64,000 nt of DNA from contig NZ_CP157484.1 of assembly GCF_045348435.1 (NCBI RefSeq), positions 372,001 to 436,000 of the forward strand. The letters are read 5' to 3'. Made by a program: the position numbers and the translations under genes. Source of the stretch: Alsobacter sp045348435. Lineage in GTDB: Bacteria > Pseudomonadota > Alphaproteobacteria > Rhizobiales > Beijerinckiaceae. Positions 7,261 through 15,617 of this stretch are shown piece after piece (within the stretch, counting starts at the first letter, position 1; the number at the start of each line of letters is the position of its first letter). The notes under the pieces were generated by a model. It was not told the origin of the DNA and searched no databases. It worked only from the letters and a program-made list of their open reading frames with translations.

Positions 7261-9002
7261 TGCAGCCCTTGACCTTCGGCCCCTGCGCCGGCTGGCTCCA
7301 CCCCGCTTGCGGAACGCGCGGCGTGGTCCTGTGCGCCGCGCACGGCTTCGAGGAGTTCGGGGCGCGCCGCGGCTGGCGCATGCTGGCCGACAGGCTGGCT
7401 GCGGCGGGCCTGCCGACCTTGCGCTTCGACTATCCCGGCGCGGCGGATTCGCTCGGCGGCGAGCAGGACCCCGAGCGCCTCGCGGCCTGGCGCGCCTCGA
7501 TCGAGGGCGCCATCCAGGCCCTGCGCGACCGGACCGGCGTGCGCGAGGTCTATCTCGTGGGGCTGCGGCTGGGCGCGCTCCTGGCGGCCGACGTCGCCGC
7601 CCGGTCCGGCGGCGTGTCCGGGATCGCGCTTCTCGCGCCGCCCTTGTCCGGCCGGGCCTATGGCCGCGAGCTGGCGGCCCTCTCCGCCCTGATGGCGCCG
7701 CCCGGGACCAGCGCTGCGGTCCCCGACGAGCCGCTGGACGGGATCGAGACGGCCGGGTTCGTCCTGGCCCGCACCACCCTCGAGGAGCTGAAAGGGCTCG
7801 ACTGGCGCAAGCTGCCGGCCGCTCCCGCTCCGCGCGTGGCCGTCATGACCGACGACCAGCCCGCCGCCTTCGCGACCGCGCTCCGCTCCCTCGGGGTCGA
7901 GCCCGACCTGCTGCCCTTCCCGGGCCGCGCCGACCTGGTGCGCGACCCCACGACCTCCGTCGTCCCCGAGGCCGCCTGGGACGCGCTCGCCGCGTGGCTG
8001 GCCAAGGGCGCCGCGCCGGCCGTCGAGGGCGCCGCCGTCGCGCCGCTTGCGCCGCCGGCCCTGCTCGCAGGTCCTGGCTGGACCGAAGAGCTGGCGACCT
8101 TCGGCCCCTCGTCGGGGTTGGTGGGCGTGCTGAACCATCCCGCCGGCGCCCCTGCCGGCGGACCGGTCCTGCTGGTCCTCAACGCCGGCGGCAACTCGCA
8201 TGTCGGCTGGGCGCGCCAGACGGTGGACCTCTGCCGCCGGCTCGCGGCGCGCGGCGCGGCGTCGCTGCGCATGGACATGCTCGGCTTCGGCGACGCCGCC
8301 GAGCCCTCCGACGACCGGCCGCGCCGCGTCTACGCCGACCAATCCCACGCCGACGTCGCCGCCGCGATCGACTGGCTGAAGGCCCGGGGCTATGGATCCG
8401 TCACGGTCGCCGGGCAGTGCAGCGCCGCCTACCGGGCCTTCCACAGCGCCATGGCCGATCCCCGCATCGACGCCGTCGTCATGCTCAATAACCAGATCTT
8501 CGCCTGGCGGGACGGCATGTCGCTGGACGCCGCCATGCGCGACAGCTTCCGGGCCACGAGCTTTTATCTCAGCCGCGCGGGCGACGGCGCCACCTGGCGC
8601 CGGCTGTTCGGCGGCGACATCAAGGCCGCCGGGATCGCGGCCGAACTCGCCCGGCGGGGCGTCCGCAGCCTCGCAAACCGGATGGCCCAGGCCGCCAAGC
8701 GGGGCGAGAGCCTGGAGCAGGCCCGCAACCCCGTGCGACGCGCCTTCGGAGCTCTCTCGGCCCGCGGCGCACGCGTCCTGCTCGTCTATAGCGAGGACGA
8801 TGGCGGGCGCGACGAACTCGCCCGCCATATGGGCCCGAACGGCCGCGACGCCGCCCGTCTCCCGGGCCTGAGCCTGCGCATCATCGCCGGGGCGGACCAC
8901 AACCTCACGACGCGGCGGGCCCGTGACGCCTTCGCGCGCTGCGTCGAGGAGTTCCTGCTCGGGTCCGAGGACGCGCTCGCCCGCCGCTCCGCCGCGCGCT
9001 GA
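7260..9002 (+). CDS. Tandem alpha/beta hydrolase-fold protein with Cys nucleophile
   Basis: A 580-residue protein made of two alpha/beta hydrolase domains. Domain 1 (about 15-250) has the strand-elbow motif GLRLG (101-105), with Arg103 where the Ser nucleophile should be, so it is probably inactive. Domain 2 (about 280-565) has GQCSA (385-389), with Cys387 as nucleophile; Asp513/514 (YSEDD) and His547 (GADHNLT) can complete the triad. A Cys nucleophile in this fold favours acyl transfer or thioester chemistry over simple esterolysis. It resembles hydrolases linked to exopolysaccharide or exosortase systems. The chosen ATG overlaps the GH2 stop as TGATG; an ATG six bases upstream (7254) is equally possible. 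It is the last gene of the operon. Acting on carrier-bound aminoacyl groups is inference. Confidence 0.85.
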   Translation: MQPLTFGPCAGWLHPACGTRGVVLCAAHGFEEFGARRGWRMLADRLAAAGLPTLRFDYPGAADSLGGEQDPERLAAWRASIEGAIQALRDRTGVREVYLVGLRLGALLAADVAARSGGVSGIALLAPPLSGRAYGRELAALSALMAPPGTSAAVPDEPLDGIETAGFVLARTTLEELKGLDWRKLPAAPAPRVAVMTDDQPAAFATALRSLGVEPDLLPFPGRADLVRDPTTSVVPEAAWDALAAWLAKGAAPAVEGAAVAPLAPPALLAGPGWTEELATFGPSSGLVGVLNHPAGAPAGGPVLLVLNAGGNSHVGWARQTVDLCRRLAARGAASLRMDMLGFGDAAEPSDDRPRRVYADQSHADVAAAIDWLKARGYGSVTVAGQCSAAYRAFHSAMADPRIDAVVMLNNQIFAWRDGMSLDAAMRDSFRATSFYLSRAGDGATWRRLFGGDIKAAGIAAELARRGVRSLANRMAQAAKRGESLEQARNPVRRAFGALSARGARVLLVYSEDDGGRDELARHMGPNGRDAARLPGLSLRIIAGADHNLTTRRARDAFARCVEEFLLGSEDALARRSAAR

Positions 9003-9120
9003 CGGTCCGGCCCCCGCGCGGAGGCGCCCCATGCCGCCCAAAGCGGTGGCGCCGACGGCCGATCTTGCCTATATGGACGCAAGTCCGGCGCATTCGCCCG
9101 GGCGCAGCGAGGCTCTGGGC

Positions 9121-9300
9121 ATGTCGAACCCGGCCGACTGGTCACCCGAGGACGTCCCGCCGCGCATGTCGCGGCTGAGCCTCGGCCTGTGGGCGGGGGC
9201 GGGACTGGCGCTGGCGGCCGCCGGCGGGCTGCTCTGGGTCGCGCGGGGCGACGCGGTGTTCACCGACGCCGTCTCATCGGCGCTCGCCTGGTGCTTCTGA
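9121..9300 (+). CDS. Small single-pass membrane protein (hypothetical)
   Basis: A 59-residue protein with a charged N-terminus and one transmembrane segment (LGLWAGAGLALAAAGGLLWVA, about residues 24-44), ending AWCF. It lies 53 bases before the SCO gene in the same direction, which suggests co-transcription and perhaps a link to cytochrome oxidase assembly. No domain is recognised. The ATG at 9121 is preceded only by a weak GCGAGG; a longer reading from 9031 is possible but adds low-complexity residues. Confidence 0.5.
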   Translation: MSNPADWSPEDVPPRMSRLSLGLWAGAGLALAAAGGLLWVARGDAVFTDAVSSALAWCF

Positions 9301-9353
9301 GAGCGGCCAGGCTCCCGGCCGGCTGCCGAGATCAACCCGAAGATGAGATCGTG

Positions 9354-9962
9354 ATGTCCGAACCCGCCGAACAGCGCTCCGCCAACCGCCTGGTGCTGCC
9401 CCTCGTGGCGTTCCTGTTCGGCGTCATCGGGCTCGGCGTCGCGGCCTATGTGGTCCTCGCGCCGGGGCAGCCGAAAATCACGGCCGCCGCCGTGGGCGGA
9501 CCTTTCCGCCTCGTCGACCAGGACGGCAAGCCGGTGACCGAGGCGGCCCTGAAGGGCAAGCCCTCGCTGATCTTCTTCGGCTTCACCCACTGCCCGGACG
9601 TGTGCCCGACCACCCTGCAGGACGTGACGCAGGTCTATGACGCCCTGGGTTCGAAGGCCGACCAGCTGAACAGCTACTTCATCAGCGTCGACCCCGAGCG
9701 CGACACCCCCGAACTGCTGAAGACCTACCTCTCCAGCTTCGACAAGCGCATCGTCGGCCTGACCGGCGACCGCGCCGCCGTCGACGCCGCCACGAAGGCC
9801 TACCGGGTCTATTCCCGCAAGGTTCCGCTGGAGAAGGGCGACTACACCATGGACCACACGGCCCTGGTCTATCTCATGGACAAATCGGGCCAGTTCGTCG
9901 GCGCCTTCAACCTCCAGCGCCCGCCGGCCGACTCCGCCAAGGACATCGCCCGGTATTTCTGA
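9354..9962 (+). CDS. SCO1/SenC family copper chaperone
   Basis: A 202-residue membrane-anchored thioredoxin-fold protein of the SCO family, which delivers copper to the CuA site of cytochrome c oxidase in the periplasm. One N-terminal transmembrane anchor (about 13-35) is followed by the thioredoxin fold. The copper ligands are all visible: Cys80 and Cys84 in FTHCPDVCPT and His168 in YTMDHTALVY. The ISVDPERDTP signature is also intact. The ATG directly follows an in-frame GTG at 9351, which is an equal alternative start. It lies between a small membrane protein and a DUF1993 gene on the same strand; the oxidase subunits themselves are not in this window. Confidence 0.93.
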   Translation: MSEPAEQRSANRLVLPLVAFLFGVIGLGVAAYVVLAPGQPKITAAAVGGPFRLVDQDGKPVTEAALKGKPSLIFFGFTHCPDVCPTTLQDVTQVYDALGSKADQLNSYFISVDPERDTPELLKTYLSSFDKRIVGLTGDRAAVDAATKAYRVYSRKVPLEKGDYTMDHTALVYLMDKSGQFVGAFNLQRPPADSAKDIARYF

Positions 9963-9969
9963 AGAGCTG

Positions 9970-10503
9970 ATGGCGACGACGCTCTACGACCTCAGCGTAC
10001 CGACCTTCCTGCAGACCGTGCGGGCCGTCGCAGGCTTTCTCGACCGTGCGGCGCGCCATTGCGCTGAAACCGGCTCCGATCCGGACGATTTCGTGCACGC
10101 CCGGCTGTTTGAGGACATGGCGCCCTTCCATTTCCAGGTCGAAGCCGCGTGGCACCATGCCGTGTGGGGGCTGGAGGCCGCGAAGACCGGCGTGTTCGCC
10201 CCGCCCGCCCTAGTGGGGCCGGTCCCCTTCGTCGACCTGCGGGCCATGATGGACAAGGCGCAGACGGCGCTGGAGGCGTTCACCGCGGACGAGGTCAACA
10301 GCTGGGCCGGCAAGGAGCTGGACCTTCAGATCGGTCCGCGAAAGCTCCGGTTCACGCCGGAGACCCTCATCCTCTCATTTTCGCTGCCGAACTTCCATTT
10401 TCACGCCGTGACCGCCTACGACATCCTGCGCATGCGCGGCGTGCCGCTCGGAAAGCGCGATTACGAGGGTGAGCTGCGCACCAGGCCGATGGTGGTCGCC
10501 TAG
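9970..10503 (+). CDS. DUF1993 domain-containing protein
   Basis: A 177-residue protein with the DUF1993 pattern: LYDLSVPTFLQTVRAVAGFLDRA at the N-terminus, ARLFEDMAPFHFQVEAAW near 50, and FSLPNFHFHAVTAYDILR near 140. The family is predicted to be a four-helix bundle related to the DinB/YfiT fold with conserved histidines; its reaction is unknown. It starts seven bases after the SCO gene, so it is probably co-transcribed with it. Its stop overlaps the stop of the convergent solute-binding protein gene by four bases. Confidence 0.85.
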   Translation: MATTLYDLSVPTFLQTVRAVAGFLDRAARHCAETGSDPDDFVHARLFEDMAPFHFQVEAAWHHAVWGLEAAKTGVFAPPALVGPVPFVDLRAMMDKAQTALEAFTADEVNSWAGKELDLQIGPRKLRFTPETLILSFSLPNFHFHAVTAYDILRMRGVPLGKRDYEGELRTRPMVVA

Positions 10504-11426
10504 TAAAACCCCACCGGGAAATAGCGCAGGTAGATTTCCGCGTAGGTCCCGCGTTCGGCGACGCGCTGCAGGGCCCAGTCGATGCCGCGGCGCAGGACGG
10601 TCTCGTTGCGGCGGGTGGCGATCGAGACGCCCTCGCCGAACCAGCGGCTCTCCGTGTAGGGCCCGCCCACGAAGCCGCAGCATTCGCCCTCCTCGCCATT
10701 GAGCCAGACCGCCATGGTCAGGCCGTCGGCGAAGAGCAGGTCCGCCTCGCCGCGTTGAAGGGCGGCGCGGGCCCGGGCGAGATCGTCGAAGGGCTTGGCG
10801 ACGGCCTTGGGGAAGAAGGTCTGCAGGTAGTTCTCGTGCGCCGAGCGGGCCACCACGGCGACGGTCTTGCCGTCGAGCGCGGCCGGGGAGGGATCGATCG
10901 CGGCGCCGGCCCGGGCCACGAAGCGGGCGGGCGTGCGCAGATAGGGCGCGGTGAAGCCGAACTGCGCCCGCAGCTCCGGAGTCGGCCTGAGCGAGGCGAT
11001 CACGGCGTCGCCGCGCCCTTCCTTGAGGGCGTCCAGCAGGGTGTCCCAGCGTCGCGCCTGGACCGTGCAGGCGACGTTCAGCGCCTCGCAGACGGCCCGG
11101 GCGAGGTCGACGTTGAAGCCGGTCAGCCGCGCGTCGTCTGTCAGGAAGTGCATCGGCGGGTAATCGTCCTCCGTCAGGAAGCGGATCACCCGGATCGCCG
11201 ACAGGTCGGGCTTGTCCGGCTTCTGCGCCGGATCCCAGAACTGGGGAATGAAGAGCTGTTCCTGCGCCCAGGCCGTGCCGGACGTCGCGGCGGAGATCCA
11301 CAGAAGGCACGCGCAGGCGAACAGAGTTGGGACGGCCCGCCGGACAAACGCGCTCGCCGCCGCCCGAGCCGACCTCAAACTTTGCAGTGTATGTGGTTGT
11401 AAAATGAGGGTGTTCTCAGTTTTCAT
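10500..11426 (-). CDS. Periplasmic solute-binding protein (amino-acid ABC transporter type)
   Basis: A 308-residue type 2 periplasmic-binding-fold protein of the SBP_bac_3 type. A long N-terminal signal peptide precedes the mature region, with its hydrophobic core at TLFACACLLWISA and cleavage near AWA. The mature part contains FLTEDDYPPMHFLTDDARLTGFNVDLARAVCEAL, which I identify as the family signature around 80-115. WDTLLDALKEGRGDAVIASL follows, and LFADGLTMAVWL lies near 225. No permease or ATPase gene is adjacent, so the ligand and the transport partner are unknown; orphan binding proteins of this kind sometimes serve in sensing. The long signal region makes the exact start uncertain. It is divergent from the XagB-like gene, with 70 bases of shared promoter region. 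Confidence 0.85.
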   Translation of the reverse strand: MKTENTLILQPHTLQSLRSARAAASAFVRRAVPTLFACACLLWISAATSGTAWAQEQLFIPQFWDPAQKPDKPDLSAIRVIRFLTEDDYPPMHFLTDDARLTGFNVDLARAVCEALNVACTVQARRWDTLLDALKEGRGDAVIASLRPTPELRAQFGFTAPYLRTPARFVARAGAAIDPSPAALDGKTVAVVARSAHENYLQTFFPKAVAKPFDDLARARAALQRGEADLLFADGLTMAVWLNGEEGECCGFVGGPYTESRWFGEGVSIATRRNETVLRRGIDWALQRVAERGTYAEIYLRYFPVGFY

Positions 11427-11496
11427 CTCAACAACGCGTCAGAACTGATCTAGTCTCTTACGATTATCGCCTATTGATTGACGAACGGAAATCGTA

Positions 11497-13476
11497 ATGA
11501 ACGCGCCAGGGTCCTTTTCGGGCCCGGGAACGGACGCGGTCAGCCGCGTCCTGCCTCGAGCCATGTCGTTCCTCGCCGAAGCCGGCGTTTCGCCGGGCGA
11601 ATTGCTGTCCGCCGTCGACGCGGCGGCGCGCACCGGGCGCGACGTGGCCGACATCGTGGTCGAGCGGGGCCTCCTCGCCGAGGAGAACGTCTACCGGGCC
11701 CTGGCCAGGCATCTCGGCGCGCCCTTCATCTCCGGGCCGCTTCGGCTGGCGCGGACGCTGCGCGCGCCGCCGCCGGACGCTTCGGCCGTGCCGCTCGCGC
11801 CGGGATCGGGCCCGCGCTTCGCGCTCGCGCCGCGCGGCGCGGCCCTCGACGCCCTGGCGTCCTCCGTCCGGCCGGGATCGGGCTGGGCCCTCGCGGGCGC
11901 GGGCGTGTCGACGCCCTCACAGGTCGCGGCCGCGATCCGGCGCTCCATGGATGCGGCGCTCGCCCGCGAGGCCGCGAACCGGCTGCCGGACGCCTGGCCG
12001 GCGATGTCCGTCCGCGACGGGTTCACCCGCGCGGAGGGCCTGTGCGGGCTCGCCGCCGTCGGGGCCGCGTCCATCGCCGTCGCCGGAGAGCCCTTGCTGG
12101 CGGGCGCGCTGCTGTTCGGCGCCTTCAACCTGCTCTTCGCCTTCGTGGTGGCCCTCAGGCTGGCCGCCTGCCTGGAGAGCCGGGCGGAAGCCGACCCGCC
12201 GCTCCTGCCGGACGCCCAACTGCCCGTCTACACGATCCTGGCGCCGCTGCTCCGGGAGGGGGGCGTGCTGCCGCAGCTCGTCCGGGCGCTGGACGCGCTC
12301 GATTATCCCAAGCGCAAGCTGGACATCAAGCTGCTGGTGGAAGCCGACGACGAGGAGACCCTCGCGGCCGCGCGGGACCTGAGCCTGCCGGACCATGTCG
12401 ACGTGGTGGTGTGCCCTCCCGGGCGCCCCCGCACGAAGCCGCGCGCCCTCAATATCGGCCTGAAGAGCGCGCGCGGCGACCTGCTCGTCGTCTATGACGC
12501 CGAGGACGTGCCGAATCCGGGCCAACTCAGGCTGGCCGCGTCGGCGTTCGCCCGGTCCGGCCCGCGGCTCGCCTGCCTGCAGGCGCGGCTCTCCATCCAC
12601 AATGGCGACGCCGGCTGGCTGCCGCGCCTTTTCGCCTTCGAATACGCCGCGCTCTTTCACGTCGTCCTGCCCGGCTATTCGCGCATGGGCGCGCCGATCC
12701 CGCTCGGCGGCACGTCCAACCACTTCCGCGTCTCGGTCCTGAGAAAAGTCCTGGGCTGGGACGCCTGGAACGTCGCCGAGGACGCCGATCTCGGGCTGCG
12801 GCTGGCGCGGCTGGGCTATGGGGTGCGCACGCTGAATTCATCGACGCGCGAGGAGGCGGTCCTGACCGTGAGGGCCTGGATGAGCCAGCGCTCCCGCTGG
12901 CTGAAGGGCTGGATGCAGGCCACGCTGGTGCATGGACGCGCAGTCTGGGGCCGGGGCCGGTTCCCCGCCTTCGACCGCGTCGTCGTCCTGGCGCATACGC
13001 TGGGGGTGGTGCTCGCCGCGCTCGGCCAGCCGTTCTTCATGGCGGTGACCCTGGCGCGAATCCTGGACGGAAGCCTGTGGGCGCCGTCTTCGCCGGTGGA
13101 TGCGATCCTGGCCTCGCTGTCAGGCGTGGTGCTGGCCGGCGGCGCGCTCGCGCTCGTCTGGCCGATGCTGACCGGCGCTCGCCGCGAGGGCCTGCGCATG
13201 GGCGTGGCGGACCTTTTGGTTCTCCCGCTTTACTACGCCCTGTGGTCCGCCGCGGCCTGGCGCGCCGCCTGGGAGTTGATCTGGGCGCCGCAGCGCTGGA
13301 ACAAGACGACCCATGGGCTCGCCGCCCCGAAGCCCGCGCCGAAGCCTGCCTCGAGCCCGCGCAACGCGGCCCCGGCGATCGCTTCGGTCCGGCCCGCGTC
13401 AGTTCGGCCTGCGCTCGGTCCTCGGGCCACGCCGCAGGTCGTCCTTCGCCGTCAACTGCTCCTTCGCGATCAGTGA
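11497..13476 (+). CDS. Family 2 glycosyltransferase, XagB/cellulose synthase-like
   Basis: A 659-residue membrane glycosyltransferase. Residues about 15-65 form a GspE/PilB N-terminal-like module (AGVSPGELLSAVD ... ERGLLAEENVYRALARHLG), as in XagB-type polymerases. Two transmembrane helices follow near 185-225. The GT2 catalytic core has VYTILAPLLREGGVL, the DxD-type DAEDVPNP and the NVAEDADLGLRLA motif. QRSRWLKGWMQ is the QxxRW motif of processive synthases. Further transmembrane helices close the C-terminus. It should polymerise an exopolysaccharide at the inner membrane, possibly for biofilm formation. No export partners adjoin it. The last 26 codons overlap a small gene on the other strand. 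The C-terminal tail after about residue 610 is Ala/Pro-rich. Confidence 0.88.
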   Translation: MNAPGSFSGPGTDAVSRVLPRAMSFLAEAGVSPGELLSAVDAAARTGRDVADIVVERGLLAEENVYRALARHLGAPFISGPLRLARTLRAPPPDASAVPLAPGSGPRFALAPRGAALDALASSVRPGSGWALAGAGVSTPSQVAAAIRRSMDAALAREAANRLPDAWPAMSVRDGFTRAEGLCGLAAVGAASIAVAGEPLLAGALLFGAFNLLFAFVVALRLAACLESRAEADPPLLPDAQLPVYTILAPLLREGGVLPQLVRALDALDYPKRKLDIKLLVEADDEETLAAARDLSLPDHVDVVVCPPGRPRTKPRALNIGLKSARGDLLVVYDAEDVPNPGQLRLAASAFARSGPRLACLQARLSIHNGDAGWLPRLFAFEYAALFHVVLPGYSRMGAPIPLGGTSNHFRVSVLRKVLGWDAWNVAEDADLGLRLARLGYGVRTLNSSTREEAVLTVRAWMSQRSRWLKGWMQATLVHGRAVWGRGRFPAFDRVVVLAHTLGVVLAALGQPFFMAVTLARILDGSLWAPSSPVDAILASLSGVVLAGGALALVWPMLTGARREGLRMGVADLLVLPLYYALWSAAAWRAAWELIWAPQRWNKTTHGLAAPKPAPKPASSPRNAAPAIASVRPASVRPALGPRATPQVVLRRQLLLRDQ

Positions 13477-13596
13477 CCGCGCCGCGCTTTCCAGAAGCCG
13501 CGCCGCCTCGTGTTCCGCCATGGTGTCCAGTTCTTCCATGGCGAAGTAAATGCATCCAACGATGTATTTCAGGTTCAATCGTCTGTCAGGCGTCAA
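13399..13596 (-). CDS. Small hypothetical protein with TTG start, antisense to the end of the XagB-like gene
   Basis: A 65-residue protein of unknown function beginning TPDRRLNLKYIVGCIYFAME after the initiator, followed by a Glu/Ala-rich helix and a basic tail. Support comes from translation signals: the TTG at 13596 is preceded, with five bases of spacing, by AAAGGAGG, one of the strongest ribosome binding sites in the window. Its 3' part overlaps the last 78 bases of the opposite-strand glycosyltransferase gene. It probably belongs to a family of short regulatory or hypothetical proteins of Hyphomicrobiales, but I recognise no domain. Confidence 0.6.
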   Translation of the reverse strand: MTPDRRLNLKYIVGCIYFAMEELDTMAEHEAARLLESAARSLIAKEQLTAKDDLRRGPRTERRPN

Positions 13597-13601
13597 AACG
13601 G

Positions 13602-13609
13602 CCTCCTTT
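13602..13609 (-). promoter_or_regulatory. Strong ribosome binding site deciding a TTG start
   Basis: On the minus strand this reads AAAGGAGG, a near-perfect complement of the 16S 3' end, five bases before the TTG at 13596. It is the main reason for calling the 65-residue protein real and for choosing its start. The remaining bases up to 13787 hold an AT-richer stretch (13660-13735) that is probably promoter DNA and no further gene. Confidence 0.7.
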
Positions 13610-13787
13610 GTCGAACATTGAAACGATAGTCGGCGACAACCATGGCGTCGACGCCCGGTTGCAGTCGTAGGGTTATGTTAACTTTACGGAGGCGGTTGAA
13701 ATTTCATCAATTTTTCATCCAGTTTTCACAAGGATTGCGAAAGGCCCGACGAGCCGCCCGCATGCGCCGGTCCCGCCCGCATGCGCA

Positions 13788-13816
13788 TTGACCCTGCGGG
13801 CGCGTGTTTCTATGGT
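13788..13816 (+). promoter_or_regulatory. Probable sigma-70 promoter of lysK
   Basis: TTGACC (13788-13793) and TATGGT (13811-13816) are separated by 17 bases and lie about 80 bases before the lysK start. Immediately upstream are two copies of a 13-base direct repeat, CGCCCGCATGCGC, at 13755-13767 and 13774-13786 (19-base period). The second copy ends just before the -35 box, which might be an activator site or chance in GC-rich DNA. Confidence 0.55.
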
Positions 13817-13895
13817 CCGCCGCGCTCAACGGGGCTGAATCCGGCGGCATCGGCCGTCGCGACGCCGGCCGTAGCGACCGCCGAAAGCCCAGACC

Positions 13896-15614
13896 ATGTC
13901 CGCCTCGCTCTCCGCCGACCAGCCGCTCACCCTCCTGGACGCCGCGCGCGGCGCGCCCGCATGGCCGTTCGAGGAGGCGCGCAAGCTCGTCGAGCGCCTC
14001 AAGCGCACCGGCAAGACGGAGGCGCTGTTCGAGACCGGCTACGGCCCGTCGGGCCTGCCGCATATCGGCACCTTCGGCGAGGTGGCGCGCACCACCATGG
14101 TCCGCCACGCCTTCCGCATCCTCACCGAGGACCGGATCCCGACCCGGCTCGTCGCCTTCTCGGACGACATGGACGGCCTGCGCAAGGTTCCGGACAACGT
14201 CCCGAACCGGGAGATGCTGGCCGCTCATCTCGGCAAGCCGCTGACCCAGGTGCCGGACCCGTTCGGCATTCACCCGAGCTTCGGCGAGCACAACAACGCC
14301 CGCCTGCGCGCCTTCCTGGACGCCTTCGGCTTCGACTACGAGTTCATGTCGGCGACCGAGTGCTACAAGTCCGGCCGCTTCGACGCGACGCTGCGCCTGA
14401 TGCTGGAGCGCTTCGACGAGGTGATGGCCATCATGCTGCCCTCTCTGCGGCAGGAGCGCGCCCAGAGCTACTCGCCCTTTCTGCCGCTGCACCCCCGGAC
14501 CGGGCTGGTGATGCAGGTCCCGATAGAAGAGGTGAACCGCGACGCCGCCACCGTGGTCTGGCGCGATCCCGACAGCGGCGAGCGCTTCGAGACCTCCGTG
14601 CTGGGCGGCGCCTGCAAGCTGCAGTGGAAGCCGGACTGGGCCATGCGCTGGGTCGCGCTCGGCGTCGACTACGAGATGGCCGGCAAGGACCTCATCGACA
14701 GCGTCAAGCTGTCGGGCGAGATCGCCCGCGCGCTGGGGGCCGAGCCGCCGGAGGGCTTCAACTACGAGCTCTTCCTGGACGAAAAGGGCCAGAAGATCTC
14801 CAAGTCCAAGGGCAACGGCCTGACCATCGACGACTGGCTCGCCTACGCCAGCCCGGAGAGCCTGTCGCTGTTCATGTTCCAGAAGCCCCGCGAGGCGAAG
14901 CGGCTGTTCTTCGACGTGATCCCGCGCGCCGTGGACGACTATATCGGCTTCCTGGAACGCTATCAGAAGCAGGGCCTGCGCGAGCAGGTCGCCAATCCGG
15001 TCTGGCACATCCATGGCGGCGCCCCGCCGCCGCCCGAGGCAATCCACAGCGCCGACGCGAACGCGGCCGCCACGACTGTGACCTTCGGCATGCTGCTCAA
15101 CCTGGTGGCCGTCGCCAATTCGGAGGACCCGGCGGTGCTGTGGGGCTTCCTGCGCCGCTATGCGCCGGGCGCCTCGCCCCAGGCGAACCCGCGCCTGGAC
15201 AAGCTGGTGCGCTACGCGGTCGCCTATTTCCGCGATTTCGTGCGCCCGGCCAAGGTCTACCGCGAGCCCACCGAGGCCGAGCGCGCGGCCCTGGAGGACC
15301 TCTCGACGGCCCTGGCCGAGTTCGAGGGCTCGACCGACGGGGACGCGATCCAGTTCGCCGTCTACGAGGTCGGCCGCCGGCACTTCCCCGACACGAGCGG
15401 CAAGTCGAAGAGCCCGGACGGGCGCCCCGGCGTGTCCCAGCAGTGGTTCTCGACGCTCTACCAGGTCCTGCTCGGCGCGGAGCGCGGGCCGCGCTTCGGG
15501 TCCTTCGCCGCCCTTTATGGCGTCGCGGAGACGCGCGCCCTCATCGCCAAGGGCCTGTCGGGCGACCTCATCCGCGAGCACGACGCCTTCCTGGCCTCGC
15601 GCAAGGCGGTCTGA
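13896..15614 (+). CDS. lysK: Lysine--tRNA ligase, class I
   Basis: A 572-residue class I lysyl-tRNA synthetase, which charges tRNA-Lys in the cytoplasm. The HIGH-type motif appears as PHIGTFGE (in GPSGLPHIGTFGEVART) and the KMSKS motif as KISKSKGNG near 300. The C-terminal helical anticodon-binding region follows. Alphaproteobacteria typically use this archaeal-type class I enzyme in place of the class II LysS, so its presence fits the proposed host. No class II lysS is in the window. The gene is followed after three bases by a TauE-type permease, so the two may share a transcript. Confidence 0.95.
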   Translation: MSASLSADQPLTLLDAARGAPAWPFEEARKLVERLKRTGKTEALFETGYGPSGLPHIGTFGEVARTTMVRHAFRILTEDRIPTRLVAFSDDMDGLRKVPDNVPNREMLAAHLGKPLTQVPDPFGIHPSFGEHNNARLRAFLDAFGFDYEFMSATECYKSGRFDATLRLMLERFDEVMAIMLPSLRQERAQSYSPFLPLHPRTGLVMQVPIEEVNRDAATVVWRDPDSGERFETSVLGGACKLQWKPDWAMRWVALGVDYEMAGKDLIDSVKLSGEIARALGAEPPEGFNYELFLDEKGQKISKSKGNGLTIDDWLAYASPESLSLFMFQKPREAKRLFFDVIPRAVDDYIGFLERYQKQGLREQVANPVWHIHGGAPPPPEAIHSADANAAATTVTFGMLLNLVAVANSEDPAVLWGFLRRYAPGASPQANPRLDKLVRYAVAYFRDFVRPAKVYREPTEAERAALEDLSTALAEFEGSTDGDAIQFAVYEVGRRHFPDTSGKSKSPDGRPGVSQQWFSTLYQVLLGAERGPRFGSFAALYGVAETRALIAKGLSGDLIREHDAFLASRKAV

Positions 15615-15617
15615 CCC

